Assembly (NCBI GenBank): GCA_033063855.1
Contig: CP093829.1
Location: 3,854,243 to 3,918,242 of the forward strand
Reading direction: 5' to 3'
DNA from: Smittia aterrima
Lineage: Eukaryota > Arthropoda > Insecta > Diptera > Chironomidae
Length of the DNA stretch: 64,000 bases
Position 1 is the stretch's first letter, and every line of letters starts with the position of its first letter. Both the position numbers and the translations under genes were made by a program. Positions 1-11,206 of this stretch are shown here, piece after piece. Below the pieces are notes generated by a model that was not told the origin of the DNA, ran no database searches, and saw only the letters and a program-made list of their open reading frames with translations.

Positions 1-2722
1 GAATTGAAGATGAAGTGAGAGAAAGAAGTTTTTTTTACACATTTTCATTTATTTTCTTTCAAATCTTATCAGCCAAACCGGTTGGGCCAATTTATCGCTG
101 AACGAGCTTATATAAATTTGAAAGTGCTCAACGACTTAGGTAATCTTAATATTTGAAGTTAATTGCTCACTGTGATTCAATTTTTATCTCTGAAGGGCCC
201 AAGGTAGTCGGTAGTGACACAAACGAGATTCTGGCTTTTAACTTCATTTATAATCAACTGAACGTGATTCGAAATGCTTCTCAGAAGCAATCTGAGATCA
301 CAATCGATCATCAAGTGGTGTCGGGATCCAACTTTGATCACGACGTTTATAAAAATATCCAGAATATCGTTGTGAGAGTTCAAGGACAAACTGATCACGC
401 GTTAATGTTGAATTGCCATTACGATTCAGTTGCTGGAAGTCCAGGAGCTTCCGACGATATTGTCATGTGTTGTATCATGATCGAGTTCATTCGACTGCTC
501 TCACTTAGTGAAGAAAAACAAAGACACAGCATCGTCTTTCTCTTCAATGGATTCGAGGAAGGAAATCTTCAAGGAGCTCATGGTTTCATCACTCAACATC
601 GTTGGGCAAAAGACGTGAAAGCTTTCATTAATCTTGAAAGCTCAGGAAGTGGCGGAAGAGACATTCTTTTCCAAAGTGGCCCCAAGCACGATTGGCTGGT
701 TCGTTTGTATCGAGAAAGTGTCCCTCGTCCTTGTGGCAATGCAATTGCTGAAGAATTGTTCACACGTGGATTTATTCCTTCACGAACTGACTTTCAAATC
801 TTCAGAGACGATGGCGAAGTTCCTGGATTAGACTTCGCCTACAACAAAGATGGTTGGAGATATCATACTCGTTACGATAGCATCGATTACATTCCAATGG
901 AATCAGTTCAGTTCACAGGAGAAAATATTTGGGCTTTGATGTTGAATATTGCAAATTCTAATGAACTCGAGAATCCTCCTGAAGGAACTTATGCGGTTTA
1001 CTTTGACTACTTAGGACTTTTCTTCATTTCTTATTCAATTCATGTTGGAATAGGAATCAATATTACGATCAGTTTACTAGCGATTATCATCCCAATGATG
1101 ATTCACACGAAGTTCAAGAAAGCTAATGTCAAGAGTGTTGTGATTGGAACTTTGTTCTCCTTCATTACAATTCTTCTAAGCACTGTGCTGTCAGCTGCTG
1201 CTTGTTATTTGATGGCAATGATCATGAACGCAGCAGACAACACGATGAGTTATTTCAACACAACTTTCCTTTCAATTGGAATCTATGGATCCATTTCTGT
1301 GATTGTTCAGATCGCAGTTTATCAGCTCATGCAAATCTTGAGCGATTTGTGCATTCGACGAGGGAAAAGTGAAGAGAAACCAAAAATTTCAAATTATCGT
1401 TGGTTGAAAATTCAATTGTGTGGAGTGAACTTGTTCTGGGCTTGCATCACGTTAGCTCTCACAATTCTTGGTTATCGAGCTGCTTTTGTCTCAATGGTTA
1501 TCCTTTTCACTTCTTTGTGCGCCGAGATTATCACAGAAACGCTTTGCAAATTCCTTCCAAATATGAGTAAGACAACTAAGCTTTTGAGCTCAAAAGAAAC
1601 CCATAAAAATATTTTTCTTTCAGTCAGGCAAACCTGGGTTGTTCTTCATTTCCTCGTTCACTTATTCAGCTTCATTTGGATTTCAAACATTATCAGCATG
1701 CTTTGGGAGACTTTCATTCCAATCACTGCAAAGGAATATTTTGAGAATCCTGATATCATCATTGGTTTGATTTGTACACTTTGGACTGTTCTTGGATTGA
1801 GTTACTTTGTAAGTTATTCGAACTTCTGAAGGAAAGAAACTTAATATTTTCTTTTAGATTCCTCTAACGACTTTGGTGAAACATCGAGCAATGTTATATT
1901 CCTCGCTGATTGCTTTATTCATCGTTTCGTTGATTCTCTCCTTCACTTCAATTGGATTTCCTTACACTGACAAACTGTCGTCGCCAAAACTTCAGCGGTT
2001 CAGGATCATGCAAACTCATCGAAAGTTCTACGACGCTGAGGGAACGAAAACTTTTGATGAAATTGGTTTTCTAGTTTCAACTATTGACCGCAATTCCGTT
2101 CGAACTTTAGAAACAACTTTTGGTAAAGAGAATCTTCAAGACTGGAGAGAAGATGATAAGTGCGCGGAGATGACTTTCTGTGGATTCGGATTCTATCGAT
2201 TCAATGACGGCAGATATTTAAAGAGCTATACTGAGCCTTTAAGTGTCAATCCGGCAACATTCACTGTTCTTCGAACTGAACGAGACCAAAGCAATCCATC
2301 GAGACTTAAAGTTGAATTCACGTTGGATGTCAAAATGATGACAATTGTTTATGTCACGCCTGGTGATGGATGGAAGTTTGTCGAAGGAAGCTTGCCTTCC
2401 TCTCAGAGGACTTGGAACGGAAAACCTTTTCAATTGACATTAATTGCTTATGGGAAAAGAACTGAAGATGTGATGGAAGAGTTTATTGTGTTGGAAGTAA
2501 GATTTTTCACATTTGACTTGAAAGTCTTTTAAATAATTTATTCACTTTTAGGATTCAGCAAACGCAGATCCACTCAATGCAATGACAATCTCTGTCGCTG
2601 TTGTTGAATCAGTTTTTGAGAAAAATGATGACTACAAACGATTGATGCAAACTTTCCCTAAATGGACATTCGCAATGGAGCATCAAGTTGATGTGTCAAG
2701 TTATGTGATAAAGGAAAATTAA
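1..2722 (+). CDS. Ermp1: ERMP1/Fxna-like M28 metallopeptidase, copy A (5' end outside window)
   Basis: Endoplasmic reticulum metallopeptidase 1 family: a zinc M28 peptidase domain in the ER lumen followed by a multi-pass membrane region. Exons placed by GT-AG sites and by comparison with copy B: end of exon 1 at 1-14, then 73-139, 196-1566, 1624-1808, 1858-2496 and 2552-2722 (TAA). The metal and catalytic residues are visible in order: CHYDS, GASDD, FNGFEEG, INLES and RYHTRYDS. Several hydrophobic helices follow from about 1,010 to 1,810, then a C-terminal luminal-type region. Exon lengths equal those of copy B (33,289-36,106), so the gene looks intact. Protein identity to copy B is roughly 83% in exon 3 and about 65% in exon 4, but about 99% in exon 5. 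The first coding exon lies beyond the left edge. Confidence 0.9.
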
Positions 2723-4474
2723 AAGTTCACAAAGCTCAACAAGTTGTTTACATGTTTTCTACACGAAAAGCTCTCTCCGTTCTCGAAAGTAAACTTCTCT
2801 CGAGTCGAACGCGAGAGGTTTTCATTTTCTTCTTTTCCCTCGTCGCATGCACAAAGACTGAAGGCAGTCAACGCTCAGTCTCGTATAATCTTCTGGCGAG
2901 TAAAGGCTTTCATTCGTCGAAGTCTTTCGGTACAGTCAATGTGAGATAACAGAAAAGTGGAAGAAATCTCAGACATTGAAGCGAAATGATAATCAGTTCA
3001 AAGATTTATTAAGAATGAGTCGTAATTGAAGCCACGGAGGCTGAAATCACGTGCCGCGCTAAAAATAAGACTTGGCCATCTCAAATTCCAATAAATCTCA
3101 GCGAAGTTCATTTATTTCGCTTTATTGGTCAATAAATATTTTCTGTGTGAGAGAAAATTTGAAGAATTAAAAGAAAAATCTTTCGTCGAAAATCGTTGAT
3201 CGCGAGTGAGAAGAAAGTAAAGCGCGGAAAATAAAATAAAACACAATTTATCTTGCGAGTGTGTGTTCGTAGGTGTAAAAATTTATCAACAAACGAGCTG
3301 CTAACTTTGATGTAGTGATTGAATAAAGTGCGCTGTGATTTTGATTGTCGGAGGGAGAAGCCAAAAGTAATTAACGACTGACAGTTTGAGACATGCGAAA
3401 CAATGAAAGAACGTGAAATTAATTACTAAGCGAACGTCAAATCAGGTCGAATCAAACATTAATGCTTCGGGAAACTTCTTTGTCACGTTGATCAAAATGA
3501 AAAGCTTTTCTTCCACTTGTTGCTTCAAACTACTCTCAAATATCAAACTGTTGCATTTCACTTTAACGTTCCAGTTACGACGCGGAGAATTTTCTTGAAG
3601 CTGAAATGTGCAAATATTTATCAAAATCGCTGTGACGATAATTTGAATGACTTCGCTGCTTCTGTGAGAAGTTGAGACATAAAACGAATCGACGCGTCTC
3701 ACGATGATGATGATGACGTTTAGCGGATTCGCGAAGATAAATCATTGAGCGACATTCACACTTTTAGAATGTTAACGAGTAATCGTGAATCGATTTGCAT
3801 GAATCCTTGACTCGTTTCAGCTCTCAGATCAACTTAATTTATGCGTGGAGGTTCAAGGTGTACATCTCGATTAGAAACATCGATTGTGTGAATTGAAACT
3901 GATCTACATCGACTCGTTTGACTTTGAATTCTCCAAATCAATGACATCGCTCTAAAAATATTAAAGCGAATGTTTTTAATTGGCAACTTTGCTTTGAATA
4001 TCAAAACATTTAAACTGAAAAATTTGTTTCGCCAACAATTCAATAAAAGAAATTCAATAAACTGAACGTGAACAATTCGTGAGCTTTAGGCGGAAACCTG
4101 TTGAGCCTTTTCAATCTTCACCACGTTCCATTTGTCTGACGAGAAAGCAAATTCCATTCTTCGCACGTTTCATTGAAGGCGAAACCTCTCTCGCTTTTGC
4201 TTTATGGCGGTTGATGATCCCGAAAATAAAACTTTGACATTCATTCGCTCAACAAATTCCTTCTCGCGATGTTTTCCTCGTCTCGTTAATCAGAAAATTT
4301 TAAATCATTTTACTAGCTTGCTCGTCTTGTTTTTAACATAGGTCACTGCTTTCTTTTGCCTTTTGCTGAATGGAATTTTAAAGAATTTTTATTTACAGAA
4401 GAACAATGTTTTCTTCTTTGCGATTCTTAAATTATTTTAAGGTTTAGCCAAAATTCTCGTAAAGTTTTCTTATC

Positions 4475-4545
4475 TTGATTGTCAGAGCAAAAGATTTAAA
4501 CTTAAACTTCATATTATGAAGGTTCTGGGTTCGAATCCCGCAAAG
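4475..4545 (+). repeat. tRNA-like element 1 (tRNA pseudogene or SINE head)
   Basis: Contains a D-arm-like run (TCAGAGCA), a short anticodon-like stem (ACTTCAT/ATGAAG) and a strong T-arm/B-box, GGTTCGAATCC, at about 4,527-4,539. No acceptor stem closes it, so a working tRNA is unlikely. It shares upstream sequence (CTCGTAAAGT) with element 2, about 240 bp further on, which suggests the two are copies of one tRNA-derived element. Confidence 0.5.
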
Positions 4546-4708
4546 AGTTTAACTCGTCAGTGTTGATTATGTCGATTGTTTTTTCTTTTTTTCTATATTT
4601 TTTTTTAAGAATATGTTGCTCGTCAACTCAATGAGGATTCGCTTGCACATAACTCGATCTGATTCTTAAGATAACTTTCTATTTTGCCAAACTTCTCGTA
4701 AAGTGTTA

Positions 4709-4779
4709 TTTGCTCGTGTTTGGAGGAGCACAGCTTAACTGACTAGAATGTTACTAGCAGGTCGTGGGTTCGAATCCCA
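4709..4779 (+). repeat. tRNA-like element 2 (tRNA-Lys-like 3' half)
   Basis: GCTCGTGTTTGGAGGAGCA resembles a tRNA D-arm with an A-box. The 3' part, GGTCGTGGGTTCGAATCCC, resembles a tRNA-Lys variable loop and T-arm. The anticodon loop is displaced by about 10 extra bases, lacks U33, and no acceptor stem closes, so it is read as a tRNA-derived repeat rather than a gene. A diverged copy lies in the right arm at 31,238-31,305. Confidence 0.5.
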
Positions 4780-7700
4780 AAAAATATTTGAAAATATCTC
4801 AATTCTAATAAATAATAATTTTTTGAATTTTTTTACTCAATCGACTCGTCTCGTTAATTATAAATTATTTCTGACTTCATAATTTTGAAAGCTTCGTCGT
4901 GAAAGAAAATCAATAACAACCGAATGGAGAGAGTCCACATTGAAAGGACGAAAAGCTGCCACGAAAGCGAATGAAAAGCTTTTCACAAACAAGTCGGAAG
5001 GAAACAGAAAGTTTTAATCAAACACCTTTTGTGTGGCCGAAGCTTTGTACTCGAAATATTTTCTGTCGTCTATTTCGATTGTTCCTCTCGAGAGGAGTCT
5101 GCTTTGTGAGAGAGCTTCCGCTAATTCAGCTCCACTTGCTTTTGTTGATTCTGCGTTCGTACCTTTCAATGAAGAATTTCCAGAGAATTCAAAAGCAATT
5201 GGCTTAAAGCGTATTTCTCTGTCTTAAGTGGATTTCAGAGGATTTTTTGGAACTTGAAACTTTCTCAACCCTCGATTGATGGCAAAAGTTTCTTTCTTTG
5301 GATTTCAGCCACATTTCTCGTCCCTAAAGGTGAAAAGGACCTCAAACTTTTATTTTATCTCTGAGCTTTCTCTTAATTGAAATGTAACGTGAGCGTTAAC
5401 GAGCAACTTCCTTGTCTTCAACAAAAGAAATGTCAATTAAAAACGCATTAAAGATTTCCACGAAAATAATTTCAGAGATTTCCTTGTCAAGGTTAATCCA
5501 TCGAGAAAATGAAGAATTAATTCACTTTCATTATCTTAAGGCCTTGAAAAGGACAAGATTGATAAAAGCTTCTTCAGGAACTCAGTCTGAGATTATTCAA
5601 TCTTCAAAGTTAAAGCGACAAGAGAATTGTCTTCGAAATTGAAATGAACGATGCCTTTCCTTGTTTGTGTCTTTGGACCATTTTTCATCTCGGTTCAAGT
5701 TAAATATTTATGCGACTCGTAATGATGTTTGTGGGACGACAAGGCCCAAGATGAAAATTTAATGTTCATGGTTCGGAAGATGAGCGTATCTGCTCATAAA
5801 TTCTCGAGAAACACGTGTCTGGTTCAGTTTACAAAAGTTGCCAGATGAGCTTTTAGCGAATTTTATCATCTTCAGCTTGCAACAGATTTCACAAATTGCT
5901 TATACGTATGAGCGAATGCTTGTCTCATCATTTGATTGGCATTTTGATCTGGGCACGCGATAGATGCGTCAAAACTCTCGGAGAAATCAAATTTCCTCTT
6001 TTTCTTGCTCCAAGTAACTCGATTCGAATTTAAAAAAAATGAAAATTTATGCGAAAAGAAGGAAAATTAATTCAGAAATTCGAGAAAGCCTGAAGCTGAG
6101 TTCAAAAAATGAGTTCGTAATGAGATCCCGCGACAACTTCATAAAAATCTGATACGAATGATGATTTTTAATTTGCGTTTGATCGCGAAAAACTTTTCTT
6201 GATTACAATTTTCATCAGCAAGTTGACAAATTCAGAAGCTTTGTCGCTTCACGTCTTTCTAAGAAATGTTTATCCAAACCGCAAATAAACCAACGAAACG
6301 ATTTCGTAAAACGAAATTACAAGATTCTCCAAAGCAACAACCGCGATGCAATTTCCTTGACTCTCAAAGGATCAAAAGACGAAAAGCTTCGTTTTGATTA
6401 TTTTCCACGCGCTGTTTGTTTTAAAGCGAAAGGTTTGTTTGATGTTTCTAACTCGAATTGAGCAACAGTCATAAAAATACTGCGAGACTTCGTTTAAAAT
6501 TGCGCAGAAGTCGAGAAATTTAATCTCGAAAATCGTAAAGTTCAATTTGGTTCCCTTCCCTTGTGGTAATGGAGTTGAGTTTACACGATTTGCAGTGGAA
6601 ATTGTCAATCGCAGTTTAGTCGCTTCAGGAATTTCACGAATGTTTTCTTTACTTCAAACTCTGTTGAAATAGTTGAAAATTTATTTTCTCAAATATTTTC
6701 ATAATTTTCTTCCTTTTATCTCATTTAAACTTTTTGTTTGAAATTCCTTTTGCCTTTTCCTCTTCGCTGACTAAAAGGTCGCTGAAACTTGCCCTCAGTA
6801 ATTTAAGGCTTCAACCCGCAGTCAATATTTAATCGTGAGCCTCAAACCGTAAATTCCTTCCAAATCCGTTCGGCTCTCGCTTAATCGTCTTCTCCAATTT
6901 ATTCTCACATTCTTTAATCTTCGAGCATCGAATCAATTAATTGGAGAATGTTGCTGACATTCATTGATGACACTCAATCAGAAGTGAGAATTTCCCTTCG
7001 ATAAACAACACAATTCAGTATTGCAGTTCGATCGAGTAATTAAATAAACAAATTCGTATCAATGTTTGATTCGATTGTCGGGTCTCGCGTAACCGCAGCT
7101 CAGTTTCCTTTTCAAATTAATGATCAGAATAAACCGTGAACGTCGAAAGTTGTTAAGCTAACGAGGAAAAACGCAATCGCATTTAAACTTTTTGCACGAT
7201 AATCGAACTAAATTCCTTCTCTCTCATTTTTCAGGATGAAAATCGAAGTAAAATATTCAAAATGAAAAACCATGGAAAATGTTGTTGATGATGACGGCGA
7301 ACGATGCTTAATTGAATCGCTAATAAGAAATAATTAATTTGAATCTTGGCTCGAGAATCAAGTTTGCACTCTGACGGAGTTTGTTGAAGCATTTGGCGAG
7401 CGTCTGCGTCAGCTTCATGGTGCTTTCGGTATGGGTTGTTCGCCCTCGATTCTCTCGTCGTTGTCCAAGAACAACAACCGTAAAGACAGCGGCTTATACT
7501 GCGCCAACAGCAGCGAGTCCAACAGCAACAACAAAATTGATATTGAAGACGACTCGAACACGTCCAAAGCATTAGCGAACCAGATTTTTGTTCAATCCGC
7601 TGCAGCTACGGGAAAAGACACGATCGAGAAGGTTTGTTTGTTTAAATGATTTTAATAGAAACTATCAGAACTAATCTCTCAATTTTTTATTTGCAGGATT

Positions 7701-10700
7701 TTATGAAGAAAGATTCGATAGTCACGATCAGCAACTATGGACCTCTCACTCACAGCCTCACCATCATCCCATCGACAATAAGACGAGCGACAATCGGAAG
7801 TAAGTTTACATTTGCCAAAACATTTTCGATGACAGTTTCCGTTGTCAACGTTTCAACGCGCTTCGTCTCTAATTGAATAAACTTTTTTTCGCTAAAAATC
7901 CGTCACTGCTCATTTAGTCGCCGATAAGATTCCGCTCCGAGTTGTGATGTCACGACGAATAGAAAAATCACGTAGCACATTTTCAAATCAAGTCGTGAAC
8001 GTCATAAACTCGCCGAATTTTGTTGTCATCGCATATCAAATCGCTGCTCATATCTTTCGCTCTCTTATCCGCTTCGCTTCGTTGTATTAACCAAAATATT
8101 GGAGTGTCTGATAAAAGATTTAAGAGGGGGAATAACTAATTAAAGCTCCAAGCTCTCTTTCCACTGCATTTCCATTTCATTTCGTCTTCTCACATGCTAA
8201 TAAGCGAGTTGAGCAAGCGAGTTCGCATCGGGCAACTCATAGAAATGCTCGAAAGAGATAACTTTTCATAATAGCAACGGAATGAAAAATAAAAATATGA
8301 AACACACCTTCACGAATAGTGTGAGAACGACGAGGCTCGAGCGCAGAGCGTTTCGTGTTGATCAGTTTCGATAGTTTCTTGCAAATCGGCTCGTCAAATA
8401 GTTTATCGCTAAATTTGTAAACGAGTAGACTTGTTTTGATATTTTTGTAGTTTTCTGTTTTTTTTTTGTTGAACAACCGCGAGCGATTCAACGAGGTCGA
8501 CGTAAAGAAAAATGTGAATCAGAGTTGTGTGTGAAAATATGACACTCGATTAATGAGTCGCGAACAAAAATCTTTTCTGAGCTCGCTCGACGTGCAAATA
8601 ATAAATCGTCGCTGAGCAGAGCTGAGTTTGTTTTCATTCTTCTCTAATTCAAACTCAGGTCACCCACACAACAAATCAACAGTCGGCCAGTTAAATTGAT
8701 AATTGAAACTCTGATTAGAGGCTTTAGAAAAACAGTTTCCTATTTACCTCTCTCGTGGGGAACTAAACGCTAAGCTCAGATCAGTGACAACAAGTGAACT
8801 TTCCAAAGCTAAATCGTAATTATCAAACTAAACTTTTTTCTTCTTCACACATCGAGACAACTCATGTGATTGTAGTTGAGTCTGGCAGCAGAGATTTTTA
8901 CACCTAAATGGTGCCAACCAGCACTCGACGTAATCGGAAAACCTAAAGCTAAAGTCAAACTTGTGTTTAGCACCTTTTGGAAACGTAAACATCACAAGCG
9001 ACTACGAGAGAGATCAACAAAAGAAAAAAAAACTTGAAAGATTTACAACTTTTTCCGAAGATCTCGTCACGAAAAGTTTTATTTGAGCTGAGCGATCCCG
9101 ACTCTAATTCATTAATTTCTTGATATTTGTCACATGCCACTTGAACTCGAGTCTCGAGACGTTTGCGTTGTGCGTGCTAAAGTCAAAAGAAAGTGAATAA
9201 TTCATCAACGTTTCCTTCTCGGGACAGTTACACGAAAGGAAATTTTCCGAATTTCTCCTTCATCAATTGGGTCAAGTCAAGCGAAGGTGAACAAATTTAT
9301 TAAAATATCTGGAGGACAATGCAACTTCACATTCCTGAGTGTTCTGACCGCAGCTCTAGAGAACTATTTGAGTATTCAGTGATCAACCTGAGAGCTTTGT
9401 CATGAGAAAATTCATTAAACGCCCGTCAGATGCTTTCGTTGTGCTTGTTGTGACAATCGACGAGCTCAGAAAACAATAAAACTTAATTAAGCTTTGAAGC
9501 TTCTCTCGGTTATTTATGGAAAACAATTTCCTCGATTTCAGAATTGAAAAAAGAGGCAAAAGCGAAACTCGTCCGACTCTCATAAAAGTCAAATAAATTT
9601 TGTGAAACATGAAAAAGAATTTTGAGGAGAAATTTCTTAAAAAAATATTTTGCCGACGAGTTTAAAAATATTTTTATTGATTGAAATGTCGTCGTACAAA
9701 TCAATTTCGATAAATCGACGGGAGTTCGAGCTTTCAGGTAAATAAACATTTTTAGGCCGACAATTCTATCGATCGACGAGCTCAAATAGAAATTTCATCA
9801 ATCACTTTATCTTTAACAATATCGGATCGATCCGAAGCGATAACGAAGTGCAATAAATTCACGTTTTAATTAAATTTCCGTCGTGACTTCGATGATGCCT
9901 CGACTAATTGCTTTTTCGTCAGGAAAAAAACTTCTGAGCGTGAGGGGAAACTTCGATTAAAAGTTGCTCGCTTGAGTCTAATTGATTGATTTCATATTTT
10001 CATTCCAACAACGTCTTCGCTTTCCAAAGAAATTCCCGAGCTAAGAGATTTCTGTTTCCTTTCAGCCGCAGAAAGATTCTTGAGAATAATTTTCACGATC
10101 TCACATGACTGCTCCTTGATTATCCGCCTGAAGCATTCTCTGTTGATGGCAAGGGATGATTCATATCAAATTTAATATTAAGTATCATATGCGTGGTTAG
10201 AGGCAGCGAAAGGTTTCCATCTCATTCATGGAAATTATTAACTCGAGAGCGATCACAAAGAAAAGTTGAAAAGCATTCAAATAATTCTTTTGGATACAAT
10301 CGGATAAAGCTCATTTGGTTCGTGTCCATTCAACTTTAAGAATTCATTGTTGAGTTTTCAATTTGAAAGTTTCGTTAAAGCAACAAGTCCACTTGAAAAG
10401 TTATTACGTTCGCCAATGATGCAGAAGAAGCCTCACAATTCCATCGGAGATTAAAAGTTTTCCTTAAACCATTAGTCGACTTTGAATCGTAAACAGAAAG
10501 TTTGTTGAACAAGCTTCGACGACAAACTGAGAAAGTTTCTTGCTGATTTTTAATCAAAACTTTTCTTTAATGCGGATTTGTTTAACTTGCGTTTTCTACT
10601 GTATCTGAAATAAAAATTTTATTATGAATAAAACAAAATTTTAATTTTCCAAATAATTTTATTAATGAAAACTTTAAATTTTGTTTAACTTAAAATTTTG

Positions 10701-10799
10701 CACCTGAAAAAAAAATATCTTTATTTCCTACTCATAATTTTTACAATAAATTTTTACAATAAATTTTTTCTACATTTTTAAATGAAAATAAATTAAAAA

Positions 10800-10877
10800 A
10801 ATTTTGTTTCCTTCCTTTGGTCCGTCTCCTTCATCCTGTTCATCTGTTCCTCCTTCTGTTATACCTAAAATGTGAAA
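10800..10877 (-). pseudogene. Acidic exon-like block of the inserted gene remnant
   Basis: On the minus strand a good acceptor (TTTTTCACATTTTAG) precedes an open stretch reading ITEGGTDEQDEGDGPKEGNK. Its Gly/Asp/Glu bias is like that of the EYWWD block just upstream on the same strand, so it may be a downstream exon of the same gene. No family recognised. Confidence 0.35.
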
Positions 10878-11080
10878 AACAAAATTAATATTTTGAAAAA
10901 TAATTTTTTTAATTTGTTTTCCAATTTTTTTTTCATTGCATAAGATTCTCCTTCAGTTGTAGGAATATGAGAACGCTGTCGAAAGAATCTTTTGCAATGT
11001 AAAAAAAATTGGAAAGCAAATTAAAAAATTTATTTGAAAAAGAATCCGAAACAACAGCTCCACCATACGCCATCTGGTTC

Positions 11081-11109
11081 TCTCTCGGGCAATTCCTCTG
11101 CCCGAGAGA
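11081..11109. repeat. Perfect 11-bp hairpin, 7-nt loop
   Basis: TCTCTCGGGCA, loop ATTCCTC, TGCCCGAGAGA. It lies in the GFSRAEE segment of the inserted gene remnant and shares its loop with the hairpin at 11,172-11,206. Confidence 0.8.
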
Positions 11110-11171
11110 AACCGCCCAATGCTTCCGGTTCCTTTGCTTCGTCTTGCGGATTCTTTTTCATTCTTACTGGT

Positions 11172-11206
11172 GGGTTCTCTTTGCATTCCTCTGCAGAAGA
11201 GAACCC
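11172..11206. repeat. Second hairpin, 10-bp stem plus inner TGCA stem
   Basis: GGGTTCTCTT pairs with AAGAGAACCC. Inside, TGCA/TGCA pairs around TTCCTC with one bulged G. It corresponds to the GFSSAEE segment, related in protein and in loop sequence to the hairpin at 11,081-11,109. Confidence 0.8.

Larger units (their letters stand above)
2723..7234. other. Left-arm non-coding stretch between ERMP1 copy A and Pde8 5' exons
   Basis: No convincing gene. It mirrors 28,794-33,288 almost base for base. It holds two tRNA-like elements and should contain a Pde8 promoter and upstream non-coding exon, because a splice acceptor at 7,233-7,234 opens the exon that carries the MGC start. The short ORFs here are not supported; most appear in the same form in the other arm only because the DNA is duplicated. 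Confidence 0.7.

Noticed and set aside
2744..2949. ORFs of about 65 codons just after ERMP1 copy A, repeated after copy B
   Set aside because: Two overlapping frames are equally open, with no similarity to known proteins; likely 3' UTR or flank.
4475..4779. Functional tRNA genes
   Set aside because: Good B-boxes, but no closed acceptor stem, a displaced anticodon arm and no U33.
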